NCBI RefSeq assembly: GCF_003264855.1
Contig: NZ_NFZS01000001.1
Span: forward strand, 434,001-498,000
DNA from: Dyella jiangningensis
GTDB lineage: Bacteria > Pseudomonadota > Gammaproteobacteria > Xanthomonadales > Rhodanobacteraceae
Direction of reading: 5' to 3'
Length of the DNA: 64,000 bases
The notes beneath the pieces were generated by a model, which saw only the letters and a list, made by a program, of their open reading frames with translations, was not told where the DNA came from and ran no database searches. Positions 54,501-63,626 of this stretch are shown here, piece by piece (position 1 is the first letter of the stretch; each line of letters begins with the position of its first letter). The position numbers were made by a program, and so were the translations under genes.

Positions 54501-57350
54501 ATGACCGTTCCCAGGCCCCAGGAATCCCCGGCGCTGCGTGCGCTGATCGACGACCGCTACAGCGAACTGGCCGCGCGTTGCCGTGCGCTCGGCGTGCCGC
54601 TGCATGACGATGCCGGCGTCGCCGAGCGCATCCGTTGCACCCTGCTCGCCAGCGACTTCGCGTTCGACGTATGGTTCCGGCAGCCGCACCTGCTGGCGCC
54701 GCAAGGGCTGGAACGGTTGCGTTCGGGCGGCGATGCGAGCGCGCGCATCGATTCGCTGAAGCTGTCCGAGGACGAAGCCGCGTGCTTCACCGAACTGCGA
54801 CAGTTCCGTCACGCCGAGGCGCTGCGCCTGGTGTTCCGCGACATCAACGGGCTGGACGAACTGCCCGAAACGCTGTCAGCCACCAGCGTGCTGTACGAAA
54901 TGCTGCTGGGCGCGGCGCTCGGCTGGTCCGAACGTGCGCTGGCGGTGCGCTACGGACACAGCCGCAGCCACGAAGGCGAACTGCAGCGCATGGTGGTGAT
55001 GGGCTTCGGCAAGCTCGGCGGCAGCGAGCTGAACTTCTCCTCCGACATCGACCTCGTGTTGGCGTATCCGCATGGCGGCCAGAGCGATGGAACGCGTTCG
55101 CTCGACAACAGCGAGTACTTCGTGCGCCTCGCGCGCCAGCTGGTACGCCTGCTCAACGAGCCTACCGTCGACGGCATCTGCGCACGCGTGGACCTGCGCC
55201 TGCGCCCGTTCGGCAATGCCGGCCGGCTCGCGCTGCCATTCTCGGCGATGGAGCAGTACTACCAGAGCGAAGGACGCGACTGGGAACGCTACGCGTGGAT
55301 CAAGGCGCGTCCGGTGGCGGGCGATCGCAACGCCGGCAAGGAACTGCAGGATCTGCTGCGGCCTTTCATCTACCGCAAATACCTCGACTACACGGCCTTC
55401 GCCGGCCTGCGCGAGATGAAATCGCTGATCGATGCCGAAGTCGCGCGCAAGGATCTGGCCGACAACCTCAAGCTGGGACCAGGCGGCATCCGCGAGATCG
55501 AATTCGTGGTGCAGCTGATGCAGATGATCCGCGGCGGCCGCGAGCCCTCGCTGCGCGTGCGCGGCCTGCTGCCGGCACTGACGGCCTGCGAGGCGCGCGG
55601 CCACATCAGCGCGGCGCGTGCACGCGCGCTGCGCGAGGCGTATGTATTCCTGCGCCGCGTGGAAAACCGCGTGCAGATGCTGCGCGATGCGCAGACCCAC
55701 GACATTCCCGAGGACGCGCTCAGTCGCGAACGCATTGCGCTCGGCTTGGGCCATGCCTCGTGGGAGGAACTGGAAGCGCAGCTCGCCATGCATCGCGCGC
55801 ACGTCAGCGAGGAGTTCGCCGAAGTGCTGATGCCCGAAGGTGGACGGACCGCGAGCGCGCCGGTGGAAGGCGTCGCGCTCTGGCAGCGTGCCTGCGTGGA
55901 AACGCTGGACGCCGCTGCGATGGAGGCCTCCGGCTTCGTGCCTGGCGGCGAAGTGGCCGAAGCGCTGCAGAAGCTCTCGCAGGCCGCATCGGTGCGTGCA
56001 ATGTCCCAGCGTTCGCGCGAGCAGCTTGATCGATTGATGCCGCAGCTGCTGACCGTGGCGCGCGGCAGCGTGGCGCCGGTGCCATGCCTGCTTCGCCTGT
56101 GCCGCTTGGTGCAGGCGGTGGCGCGGCGTTCCTCCTACCTCACCCTGCTGGAAGAGCAGCCGGCGGCGCGGTTGCGCCTGGCGCGTCTGTTCGGCGAGAG
56201 CGGCTTTCTCGCCGAGCGCGTGATCGCACAACCCTTGCTGCTGGATGACGTGCTTGATCCTCGCATCGATCAGCTGCCGCTCAAGCGCGCGGACATCAGC
56301 GCCGAGATCGCCCGTGTGCTGACCACGCTGGATGAGCGCGAAGCCGAGGCGGAGCTCGAGCGGATCAATGAATTCAAGGCCAGCGTGGCGTTTCGCCTGG
56401 GTCTTGCCTTCATCGACGGTCGTGCCGACGCAGTGGCCACGGCGCGCCGCCTCGCGGTGCTCGCCGAATCCATCGTGATCGCCGTGACTGCGCTGGCGGA
56501 GCGTGAACTTGCCGCGCAGCATGGACGCCTGCCTGGCGAAGGCTCGGGTTTTGCCGTACTCGGCTACGGCAGCGTCGGCGGCGAGGAGTTGGGCTTCGCT
56601 TCCGACCTCGACCTGGTATTCGTCTACGACACCAGGCGTTCGCATGCGATGAGCGATGGTGCCCGTTCGCTGGAAGGCTCGCGCTGGTACCAGCGCCTCG
56701 CGCAGCGCGTGATGAACTGGCTGACCGTGCTTACCCGCGCGGGACGTCTGTACGAAGTGGATACGCGGTTGCGTCCGGACGGTTCCAAGGGACTCCTGGT
56801 GAGCAGCCTCGAGTCGTTCACCGGCTACCAGAAGAGCCGCGCGTGGACGTGGGAACACCAGGCCTTGCTGCGCGCGCGCCCGATCGCTGGTGACGCTGCG
56901 CTGCATGCCGAACTCGCCGCGGTACGGCGCGAGGTATTGGCGGTGCCGCGCGATCGTGCATCGGTGCTGCGGGAAGTCAGCAGCATGCGCCAGCGCTGGC
57001 GCGCGGAGCGTGACCGTTCGGACGACATCCAGTTCGACATCAAGCAGGGCCTGGGCGGCCTGCTCGATATCGAGTTTGCGCTGCAGGGGCTGGTGCTCGC
57101 GCACGCCTCCGACCATCCTGCGTTGCTCAACGCCACCGCCAACGCGGCCTTGATCGAAGCGTGCCGCAACGTGGGCCTGCTCGATGGCCGCCAGGCCGGC
57201 CTGCTCGCCGAGGCGCACGCCGTGCTGTTGCACCGCGCGCTCGCCTGCACGCTGGATCTCCGCTCGCGGATCGCTCCGCGTGACGCCGAGCTGGAGCGGT
57301 TGTCGGTGCAGGTGCAGGATGTGTCGAGGGAACTGGGCTTCGACTTCTGA
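54501..57350 (+). CDS. glnE: Glutamine synthetase adenylyltransferase/deadenylylase
   Basis: 949 residues from ATG 54501 (MTVPRPQESPALRA). Two nucleotidyltransferase domains: the N-terminal adenylyl-removing domain (GFGKLGGSELNFSSDIDLVLAY) and the C-terminal adenylyl-transferring domain (GYGSVGGEELGFASDLDLVFVYD), each with GS and DxD-type metal residues, joined by a helical PII-sensing region. It switches glutamine synthetase activity to nitrogen status. An upstream in-frame stretch reaching 54390 is not typical. Confidence 0.96.
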   Translation: MTVPRPQESPALRALIDDRYSELAARCRALGVPLHDDAGVAERIRCTLLASDFAFDVWFRQPHLLAPQGLERLRSGGDASARIDSLKLSEDEAACFTELRQFRHAEALRLVFRDINGLDELPETLSATSVLYEMLLGAALGWSERALAVRYGHSRSHEGELQRMVVMGFGKLGGSELNFSSDIDLVLAYPHGGQSDGTRSLDNSEYFVRLARQLVRLLNEPTVDGICARVDLRLRPFGNAGRLALPFSAMEQYYQSEGRDWERYAWIKARPVAGDRNAGKELQDLLRPFIYRKYLDYTAFAGLREMKSLIDAEVARKDLADNLKLGPGGIREIEFVVQLMQMIRGGREPSLRVRGLLPALTACEARGHISAARARALREAYVFLRRVENRVQMLRDAQTHDIPEDALSRERIALGLGHASWEELEAQLAMHRAHVSEEFAEVLMPEGGRTASAPVEGVALWQRACVETLDAAAMEASGFVPGGEVAEALQKLSQAASVRAMSQRSREQLDRLMPQLLTVARGSVAPVPCLLRLCRLVQAVARRSSYLTLLEEQPAARLRLARLFGESGFLAERVIAQPLLLDDVLDPRIDQLPLKRADISAEIARVLTTLDEREAEAELERINEFKASVAFRLGLAFIDGRADAVATARRLAVLAESIVIAVTALAERELAAQHGRLPGEGSGFAVLGYGSVGGEELGFASDLDLVFVYDTRRSHAMSDGARSLEGSRWYQRLAQRVMNWLTVLTRAGRLYEVDTRLRPDGSKGLLVSSLESFTGYQKSRAWTWEHQALLRARPIAGDAALHAELAAVRREVLAVPRDRASVLREVSSMRQRWRAERDRSDDIQFDIKQGLGGLLDIEFALQGLVLAHASDHPALLNATANAALIEACRNVGLLDGRQAGLLAEAHAVLLHRALACTLDLRSRIAPRDAELERLSVQVQDVSRELGFDF

Positions 57351-57366
57351 CGAACACGATCGCCGG

Positions 57367-58344
57367 TCAGCCTTGCTGCTGACGCGCCGCGATGCGCTCG
57401 CGCAACAGCGCGGCGATGGCGACGGTTTCGCGCAAAGGTTCGACCTGCGGAAACACTGCCGTATCGAGATCGTGCAGCCGGCCTGCATCGCGCAGCGCAC
57501 GATGAAACCGCTCCAGCTTCGCGGGCAGGGCGCCGACCACGTCGGTCTGCACGGGACAGCCGACGGCGCAGGCTTCCGACAGCATGTTCACCGAATCGGG
57601 CGTGACCACCAGGCGATCGGCCCAGCCCAGCACACCTGGATACGGGTTGCTGCCATCGTCCTGGCCCGACCAGACCAGGCCCTGCATGCCCGCGAGGCGC
57701 TGCCGCATCAATGTCATCAATGATCGCGGCGTGCGTCGCGAGGCGAGCACCAGCAGGCTGCCACCTTCCTGTCGCTGGCGGGCGAGCAATCGGTCGGCGA
57801 GCCGCGTGATGGCGTTGTCGTCGAACACCACGCCCTGGCGGGGACCGCCGAGCAGCACGCCGACGCGTGGCCGCGGCAGCTCCGCAAAACCCGGGTCCGC
57901 GTCGCGGCCATCCTGCAGCCAATCGTCATCGACCGGATTCAACGAGCCCAGCGGCTGCAGCACGTTGGGACCGGAAAGCCGATCGTGGCGCGGAGCGATG
58001 ACGGTGTCCCAATGCGTCGGGTCGATGCGTGGGTCGAGTATCTGCACCGTGTAGCAACGCCCGCCGCCCAGCCTGCGCAGCAGACGCGTATACAGCGCCG
58101 ACATGCGGCCGCAACCGATGGCGACCGTCGGCCATGGCGCCGCAAATTGTTGCCGCTGCGCGGATGAAAGCGCGGACAGCGCACCGATGGTGAGCCGCGG
58201 CGACAGCCACGACCAGGGCGCGCCCGGCTCCAGTTGCAGGTGGCGTACCGGCATCTCCAGCCGCTGCGCCAGCGCGAGGGCCTGGCGCTGGTTGCCTGCC
58301 GCCGCATCGGTGATCACCCAGCAGTCGCCATGCAACTTCAGCAT
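57367..58344 (-). CDS. ELM1/DUF1022 family protein
   Basis: 325 residues from ATG 58344 (MLKLHGDCWVITDAAAGNQRQALALAQRL). The opening ITDGxxGNxxQ pattern and PDSVNMLSEACAVG near the C-terminus are typical of the family named after plant mitochondrial fission protein ELM1; the bacterial members have a glycosyltransferase-like (GT-B) fold and often sit in LPS regions. The function is unknown. It converges with glnE and diverges from the nitroreductase gene. Confidence 0.88.
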   Translation of the reverse strand: MLKLHGDCWVITDAAAGNQRQALALAQRLEMPVRHLQLEPGAPWSWLSPRLTIGALSALSSAQRQQFAAPWPTVAIGCGRMSALYTRLLRRLGGGRCYTVQILDPRIDPTHWDTVIAPRHDRLSGPNVLQPLGSLNPVDDDWLQDGRDADPGFAELPRPRVGVLLGGPRQGVVFDDNAITRLADRLLARQRQEGGSLLVLASRRTPRSLMTLMRQRLAGMQGLVWSGQDDGSNPYPGVLGWADRLVVTPDSVNMLSEACAVGCPVQTDVVGALPAKLERFHRALRDAGRLHDLDTAVFPQVEPLRETVAIAALLRERIAARQQQG

Positions 58345-58479
58345 GGTCGTGTGACCGGCGGCATTGTTTCCCTGGGCAGCACAGTTCGTTTCATTCGCCT
58401 GGGTCCTGTTTGGCCGCAACCGCGCTTACACTTGAGGATGTTGCGCCACCGGTGGCGCGTCCTTAACTGAAGGATACCC

Positions 58480-59073
58480 ATGAGCGAGATGCTTTCCGAG
58501 GCCGCCCTCGACCAGTTGTTCCGCAGCGCACGCACCTTCAACGCGTGGTTGCCGAAAGAGGTGAGCGACCAGCAGCTGCACGAGCTCTACGAGCTGGCCA
58601 AGTTCGGCCCGACCAGCGCCAACTCCTCGCCGATGCGCGTGGTATTCGTGAAGTCGAAGGAGGCCAAGGCAACGCTGTCGCCATTCCTCTCCGAGGGCAA
58701 TCGCGCCAAGACCATGGCCGCGCCGGTCACCGCCATCGTGGCGACCGACCACGAGTTCTACGAAAAGCTGCCGCAGCTGTTTCCGCATGCCGATGCGCGC
58801 AGCTGGTTCGCCGGCAACCAGCCGCTGATCGACACCACCGCGTTCCGCAACGGCTCGCTGCAGGGTGCGTACCTGATCATGGCGGCGCGTTCGATCGGCC
58901 TGGATTGCGGCCCGATGTCGGGTTTCGACAATGCCGGCGTGGATGCGGCCTTCTTTGCCGGCACCACCATCAAGTCCAACTTCCTGATCAACATCGGCTA
59001 CGGCGACGCCAGCCGTGACCTGTTCCCGCGCAGCCCGCGTCTCAGCTTCGACGAGGCCTGCCGCATCGCCTGA
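58480..59073 (+). CDS. Nitroreductase family protein, RutE-like (malonic semialdehyde reductase type)
   Basis: 197 residues. FMN-binding nitroreductase fold; [18 protein letters not shown] and NIGYGDAS are the FMN-contact segments, [19 protein letters not shown] is the family core. The nearest known relatives are RutE/HadB-type enzymes reducing malonic semialdehyde to 3-hydroxypropionate with NAD(P)H. No other rut genes are nearby, so the physiological substrate is open. Confidence 0.9.
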   Translation: MSEMLSEAALDQLFRSARTFNAWLPKEVSDQQLHELYELAKFGPTSANSSPMRVVFVKSKEAKATLSPFLSEGNRAKTMAAPVTAIVATDHEFYEKLPQLFPHADARSWFAGNQPLIDTTAFRNGSLQGAYLIMAARSIGLDCGPMSGFDNAGVDAAFFAGTTIKSNFLINIGYGDASRDLFPRSPRLSFDEACRIA

Positions 59074-59129
59074 GCCTCATCGGCTCGACCGTTCCGCGCA
59101 GTCCCCACAAAACCCTAGGAGAGTTCTAC

Positions 59130-59723
59130 ATGCGTGCACTTCGTTACCTCGTTCTCGCCGGCCTGCTCGGCGCTGCCGTCACCGCCCAGGCGGCCCCGGT
59201 CACCTACAAGCTCGACCCGGGCCACACCTTCGTGCTCTTCAGCTGGAACCATTTCGGTTTCTCCAACCCGACCGCGAACCTCGGCCTGGGCGAAGGCACC
59301 CTGGTGTTCGACGAGAAGGATCCGGCCAAGTCGTCGGTGGACGTGACGCTGCCGCTGGCCGACCTGGACACGCACGTGTCCAAGCTGGACGAGCACCTGA
59401 AGAAGCCTGACTTCCTCGACGCCGACAAGTACCCGACCATCACCTTCAAGAGCACCAAGGTGCAGGCCGTGGGCGGCAACAAGTACAAGGTGACCGGCGA
59501 CCTCACCGTGCACGGCGTGACCAAGCCGGTGGTGCTCGATGCCACGCTCAACAAGAGCGGCGAGCATCCGATGCTGAAGGTGCCGACCGTGGGCTTCGAC
59601 GCCGTGACCACGCTGAAGCGTTCCGACTTCGGCGTGGGCGCGTACGTGCCCAACGTGAGCGATGAACTCAAGGTGCGCATCACCACCGAAGCCTCGGTGC
59701 CGAAGGCCGACGCCGCCAAGTAA
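59130..59723 (+). CDS. YceI-family periplasmic protein
   Basis: 197 residues, AGGAGAG upstream of ATG 59130. Signal peptide 1-22 (ending VTAQA). The lipocalin-like YceI fold is shown by YKLDPGHTFVLFSWNHFGFSN, LDEHLKKPDFLDADKYPTITFKS and the TVHGVTKPVVLDA stretch. Family members bind polyisoprenoids such as ubiquinone or isoprenoid lipids and rise with alkaline or acid stress. A terminator follows. Confidence 0.95.
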   Translation: MRALRYLVLAGLLGAAVTAQAAPVTYKLDPGHTFVLFSWNHFGFSNPTANLGLGEGTLVFDEKDPAKSSVDVTLPLADLDTHVSKLDEHLKKPDFLDADKYPTITFKSTKVQAVGGNKYKVTGDLTVHGVTKPVVLDATLNKSGEHPMLKVPTVGFDAVTTLKRSDFGVGAYVPNVSDELKVRITTEASVPKADAAK

Positions 59724-59745
59724 GTTTGCCCTGCATGCCGATGGA

Positions 59746-59775
59746 AAGCCCGCGCCGCGATGGCGCGGGCTTTTT
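59746..59775 (+). terminator. yceI terminator
   Basis: GCCCGCGCC/GGCGCGGGC stem (59748-59770) with a GCGAT loop, then TTTTTC. 22 bases past the stop. Confidence 0.93.
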
Positions 59776-60002
59776 CATGCGTGTCGCAGAGGGCTGCCTG
59801 ACGGCCTGTGCGGCAGGGCGGGTCGCCCGGCGTTCCGACCGCCTTTCCGGGCGTCGTTTGCGCCCGGATCCCCGTGCTGGCGGGGCCGATGGCCCGGCGG
59901 CACGGATCGCGCCTGCGACCATGGGCAGGCGCCTTGGCCACCGCGGCGCGCAGTCCGCCTGTTAACATGTTCGGCCCGGTGTCCTGATGGAGTTTGACCC
60001 CC

Positions 60003-60209
60003 ATGTCGCCTTCCCCTGCGGCTGCCCCGCTGATCCCCGCGAATGCCGAAAATCGTTACGAAGTGACGCGCGCGGACCTTCCGCTGTCCTGTCCGATGCC
60101 CGGCATGGCGCTGTGGAACTCCCATCCGAAGGTCTACCTGCCGGTCGTTGAAGACGGCGGCGAGTCGACTTGTCCTTATTGCGGCGCGCATTACGTGCTG
60201 CGGGACTGA
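60003..60209 (+). CDS. CHCC zinc-finger protein (NDUFS6-like)
   Basis: 68 residues from ATG 60003 (MSPSPAAAPLIPANAENRYEV). The pattern SCPMPGMALWNSHPKVYLP and CPYCGAHY gives a Cys-His-Cys-Cys zinc site, as in the C-terminal domain of mitochondrial complex I subunit NDUFS6 (PF10276). Widespread in proteobacteria; function unproven. An in-frame TTG at 59994 is possible but weaker. The 227 bp before it hold nothing I could recognise. Confidence 0.9.
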   Translation: MSPSPAAAPLIPANAENRYEVTRADLPLSCPMPGMALWNSHPKVYLPVVEDGGESTCPYCGAHYVLRD

Positions 60210-60306
60210 CTTTTCCCCGGATGGTTTCGTTTGAAACTGTCACTCGGGTACGTTTAGGCACGATTGCTGCTTGCCTCTAGGGATGAAGGCACCTTACGAA
60301 CCCATC

Positions 60307-61434
60307 ATGTCAGCAGTCGCCACGCCAGCGAGGTCCCTGACCGTCGTTCAGCTGATACCCGCCCTGCAATCGGGCGGCGCTGAGCGTTCCGCGCTGGAAA
60401 TCGCGCGTGCGCTGGTGGCGGCCGGTCATCAGTCCGTGGTGATTTCCGCCGGCGGCCGCCTGGTGTCGCAGCTGGAGGCCGAAGGCAGCCGCCACATCAC
60501 GCTGGACATCGGCCGCAAGTCGCTGGGCACGTTCATGAAAGTGGGCGCGCTGCGCCGGGTGCTGCGCGAGCTCAAGCCCGATATCGTGCACGCCCGCTCG
60601 CGCCTGCCGGCCTGGGTGGGCTGGTGGGCGATCAAGGGCCTGAAGCCTTCGCCGCATTTCGTGACCACGGTGCACGGGCTCAATACGCCCGGACGCTACA
60701 GCTCCATCCTGCTGCGCGGCGAACGAGTGATCGCGGTCTCGCAGACCCTGCGCGATTACATGCTGAGCCACTACACCTGGCTGGAGCCGTCGCGCGTACG
60801 CGTCATCCCGCGCGGCATCGACCCGGACGCCTTCCCGTACGGTCACCGTCCCGATGACGGCTGGCACAAGGCCTTCTTTGCCGAATTTCCCGCCCTGGTG
60901 GGCGCGCCGCTGCTGACCCTGCCCGGTCGCGGCACGCGGTTGAAGGGTCACCACGACGCCATCGAGCTGGTGGCGGAGCTCAAGCGCCGCGGCATCGACG
61001 TGCGCCTCCTGCTGCTCGGCGTGATCGAGCCGGGTCGCGAGGCTTACGTGGCGGAACTGCGTGAGATGATCCACAGCCGCGGGCTGGATTCGCAGGTCGT
61101 GCTCACGCCGCCGCGTGCGGACGTGCGCGACATCTACGCCATTTCCTCGCTGGTGCTGCAGCTGTCGAACAAGCCCGAGTCGTTCGGCCGTACGGTCATC
61201 GAGGCGCTGTCGCTGTGCCGGCCGGTGCTGGGCTACGCGCACGGCGGCGTGGGTGAGCTGCTGGCGGAGCTGTACCCCGCCGGCCGCGTGCCGCCATCGG
61301 ACCAGGAGCGACTGGTGGAGCGCGCCGCCGAGCTGCTGCGCGTGGCGCCGCCCATTCCCATGCTGCAGAGCTATCGCCTCAGCGACATGCAGCAGGCCAC
61401 CCTGGCCCTCTACGACGAACTCACCGCGGCCTGA
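60307..61434 (+). CDS. GT4 glycosyltransferase (LPS/polysaccharide)
   Basis: 375 residues from ATG 60307; ATG 60283 is the alternative. GT-B fold: N-terminal VVQLIPALQSGGAERSALEIARALV, middle RVRVIPRGIDPDAFP, and C-terminal NKPESFGRTVIEALSLCRPVLGYAHGGVGELL with the family's E-x7-E (ESFGRTVIE). Likely transfers a sugar to the LPS core. Followed 60 bp later by an O-antigen ligase gene. Confidence 0.92.
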   Translation: MSAVATPARSLTVVQLIPALQSGGAERSALEIARALVAAGHQSVVISAGGRLVSQLEAEGSRHITLDIGRKSLGTFMKVGALRRVLRELKPDIVHARSRLPAWVGWWAIKGLKPSPHFVTTVHGLNTPGRYSSILLRGERVIAVSQTLRDYMLSHYTWLEPSRVRVIPRGIDPDAFPYGHRPDDGWHKAFFAEFPALVGAPLLTLPGRGTRLKGHHDAIELVAELKRRGIDVRLLLLGVIEPGREAYVAELREMIHSRGLDSQVVLTPPRADVRDIYAISSLVLQLSNKPESFGRTVIEALSLCRPVLGYAHGGVGELLAELYPAGRVPPSDQERLVERAAELLRVAPPIPMLQSYRLSDMQQATLALYDELTAA

Positions 61435-61494
61435 CCGGCCGGATCGGCGTACGGCTCACCTACAATGCGTCTGCCGTAATCGACCGACGCCTGC

Positions 61495-62766
61495 ATGAGT
61501 TCATTCACCGCTTCCCTGAAGGCTGCCCTGCGTTCACCCCTGCTGCCGTTCTGGCTGGTGATCGCCCTGTTGCCGTTCGGGCGCAGCTCGGAACTGGGCA
61601 CCTTCCTCTGCCTGATCGGCACGGTGCTGTTGTTCGCCCGGCATCCTTCCGCATTGCACGAGCATGCGGGCGCACGACTGCTGCTGTGGCTGCTCGCCGC
61701 CTATGTCGGTGCGGCGCTGTTGTCGGCGGTGGATTCGCTGGCGCCCGGCAAGAGCTGGACGACTGTCGCGGCCTTGCTGCGCTACGTGCCACTGGGTCTC
61801 TACGCATGCTTCGCGATCCGTCGCGTGGAAAAGCTCGATGCGTTGTATGTCGCCGTCGCTGCCGTCGTGGCGTTCTGGGCGTTGGATGCCTGGATGCAGG
61901 CATTGACCGGCTGGAGTCTGGCGGGGCGTGCGGAGCCCGAGCGCATCTCCGGCATCTTCGGCGCCGCCAACCTCAAGCTCGGTCCGACCTTGTCGGTGTT
62001 ATCGCCGTTCGCGCTGTGGGCCGCGCGTCAGCGGTGGGGCATCAAGGGGCTGCTGATCGCGTTCCTGTTGCTGCTGGGGCCGGTGCTGATGTCGGGCTCG
62101 CGCGCCTCCTGGCTGTGCTATCTGCTGGTAGGCGTGGGCTATGCCTGGCATGTCGTCCGGTCGCCAGGACGCTTCCTTGTGGTGGCTTGCGCCGGCCTCG
62201 CCGTGTTGCTGGCCGCCGGCGGCGTGGCGTGGAAAACCTCCGGGCGTTTCCACGAGCGCATGGATCGCACGCTGCAGGCGGTGCATGGCACCGGCGAGTC
62301 GTTCGATTGGGCCACCAGTGGCCGCCTGGACATCTGGCGCACCAGCATCGCGATGTTCGAAGGCCATCCGATCAACGGCGTCGGCGTGCGCGCTTACCGC
62401 AACGCGTACCCGCGGTACGCGCCGCCCAATGATCACTTCGTCGTGAGCGAAGAAGCCTGCGGGGTGGGCGAGGGTGCCTGCCATGCGCACCAATGGGTGC
62501 TGGAAGTGCTGACCGAAACCGGCGTGCTGGGCCTGCTGTGCTGGCTCGCGGCGATCATGCTGGCGACAAGGGCCTGGCGGCATGTCGGCGCCGCCGCGCG
62601 GGAGCGTGCCTTCCCGGCGACGCTCGCGCTGGCCGTGATGCTGTTTCCGCTCAATACGCACCTGGCCTTCTATTCGGCCTGGTGGGGTTTGCTGTTCGCC
62701 TGGCTGCTGGGCCTGTGGTGCGCGGCCCTGTACGTCGTTCCGCGCTGCGACGAGGCGAAGGCATGA
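61495..62766 (+). CDS. O-antigen ligase (WaaL family)
   Basis: 423 residues, about ten to twelve membrane helices, with the large periplasmic loop of Wzy/WaaL proteins near residues 250-330 (GRLDIWRTSIAMFEGHPINGVGVRAYRNAYPRY, then a conserved H-x-x-W in HAHQW). Ligates O-antigen or another polymer onto the lipid A core. Overlaps the next gene by four bases (ATGA), so the two are coupled. Confidence 0.92.
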   Translation: MSSFTASLKAALRSPLLPFWLVIALLPFGRSSELGTFLCLIGTVLLFARHPSALHEHAGARLLLWLLAAYVGAALLSAVDSLAPGKSWTTVAALLRYVPLGLYACFAIRRVEKLDALYVAVAAVVAFWALDAWMQALTGWSLAGRAEPERISGIFGAANLKLGPTLSVLSPFALWAARQRWGIKGLLIAFLLLLGPVLMSGSRASWLCYLLVGVGYAWHVVRSPGRFLVVACAGLAVLLAAGGVAWKTSGRFHERMDRTLQAVHGTGESFDWATSGRLDIWRTSIAMFEGHPINGVGVRAYRNAYPRYAPPNDHFVVSEEACGVGEGACHAHQWVLEVLTETGVLGLLCWLAAIMLATRAWRHVGAAARERAFPATLALAVMLFPLNTHLAFYSAWWGLLFAWLLGLWCAALYVVPRCDEAKA

Positions 62767-63551
62767 AGCGCGAACCGCTGTCCGTAGTGGTGATCACCTA
62801 CAACAACGCCGATACGCTCGACGCCTGCCTCAGCCGGGTGGACTGGGCGGACGAGATCGTCGTGCTCGATTCGGGCTCCACCGACGACACGCTGGCCATC
62901 GCCCGCAGGCACGGCGCTCGTACGGCCGTCCATCCGTTCGATGATTACGGGCCGCAGAAGCAGCGCGCCTACGACATGGCGAGCCACGACTGGATCCTCA
63001 ACCTCGACGCCGACGAGATGCTCTCGCCGGGCACGCGCGAGCAGATCGAGCACGCATTGACCGCACCACGCCATGCCGGCTTCCGCCTGCCGCGGCGCGA
63101 ACGCATGTTCTGGACCGTGCAGCACCGCTGGAGCTGGCGCAATGGCCACCTGCGCCTGTTCGATCGGCGGCGCGGCGGCATGAACGACGTGGAAGTGCAC
63201 TCCGCCGTGGAAGTGCGCGGCCCGGTAAGGACCTTGTGGCGCGCGGACTTCGTCAACGACGGCGACGGCGACATCGCGACCCGGGTGGAGAAGATCAACC
63301 GCTATACCACCGGCATGGTGGCGTACAAGCTGCGCAAGCGGCAGCGCTTCACCGGCCTGCGCATGGTGTTCTATCCGCCGGTGTTCTTCCTGCGCCAGTA
63401 CATCGGCAAGCGCTACTTCCTCAATGGCTGGGCCGGCTTCATCGCCAGCGTCACCGGCGCGTTCTACGCCTTTCTCAAGTACGCGAAGCTGCACGAGGCG
63501 CGTGAGCACGCGGCGCGTCGTTCGAAAGAGGATACCGGCAACAAGTCGTGA
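62763..63551 (+). CDS. GT2 glycosyltransferase (WaaE/KdtX-like)
   Basis: 262 residues from ATG 62763. GT-A fold: SVVVITYNNADTLDACLSRVDWADEIVVLDSGSTDDTL at the start and NLDADEMLS carrying the metal-binding DxD. Resembles LPS inner-core beta-glucosyltransferases of the WaaE/KdtX group; C-terminal hydrophobic patch likely binds the membrane. Coupled to the O-antigen ligase gene upstream. Confidence 0.92.
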   Translation: MKREPLSVVVITYNNADTLDACLSRVDWADEIVVLDSGSTDDTLAIARRHGARTAVHPFDDYGPQKQRAYDMASHDWILNLDADEMLSPGTREQIEHALTAPRHAGFRLPRRERMFWTVQHRWSWRNGHLRLFDRRRGGMNDVEVHSAVEVRGPVRTLWRADFVNDGDGDIATRVEKINRYTTGMVAYKLRKRQRFTGLRMVFYPPVFFLRQYIGKRYFLNGWAGFIASVTGAFYAFLKYAKLHEAREHAARRSKEDTGNKS

Positions 63552-63626
63552 CGCGAGGCGGCGTCACCGTGCGCCGATGACTTCGACGCAAGGATCATGC
63601 AGTCGACTCCATCGCCTGCCGCCAGG

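Noticed and set aside
54876..57500. 874-residue minus-strand frame opposite glnE
   Set aside because: Shadow of glnE; His/Arg/Gln-rich with no domain.
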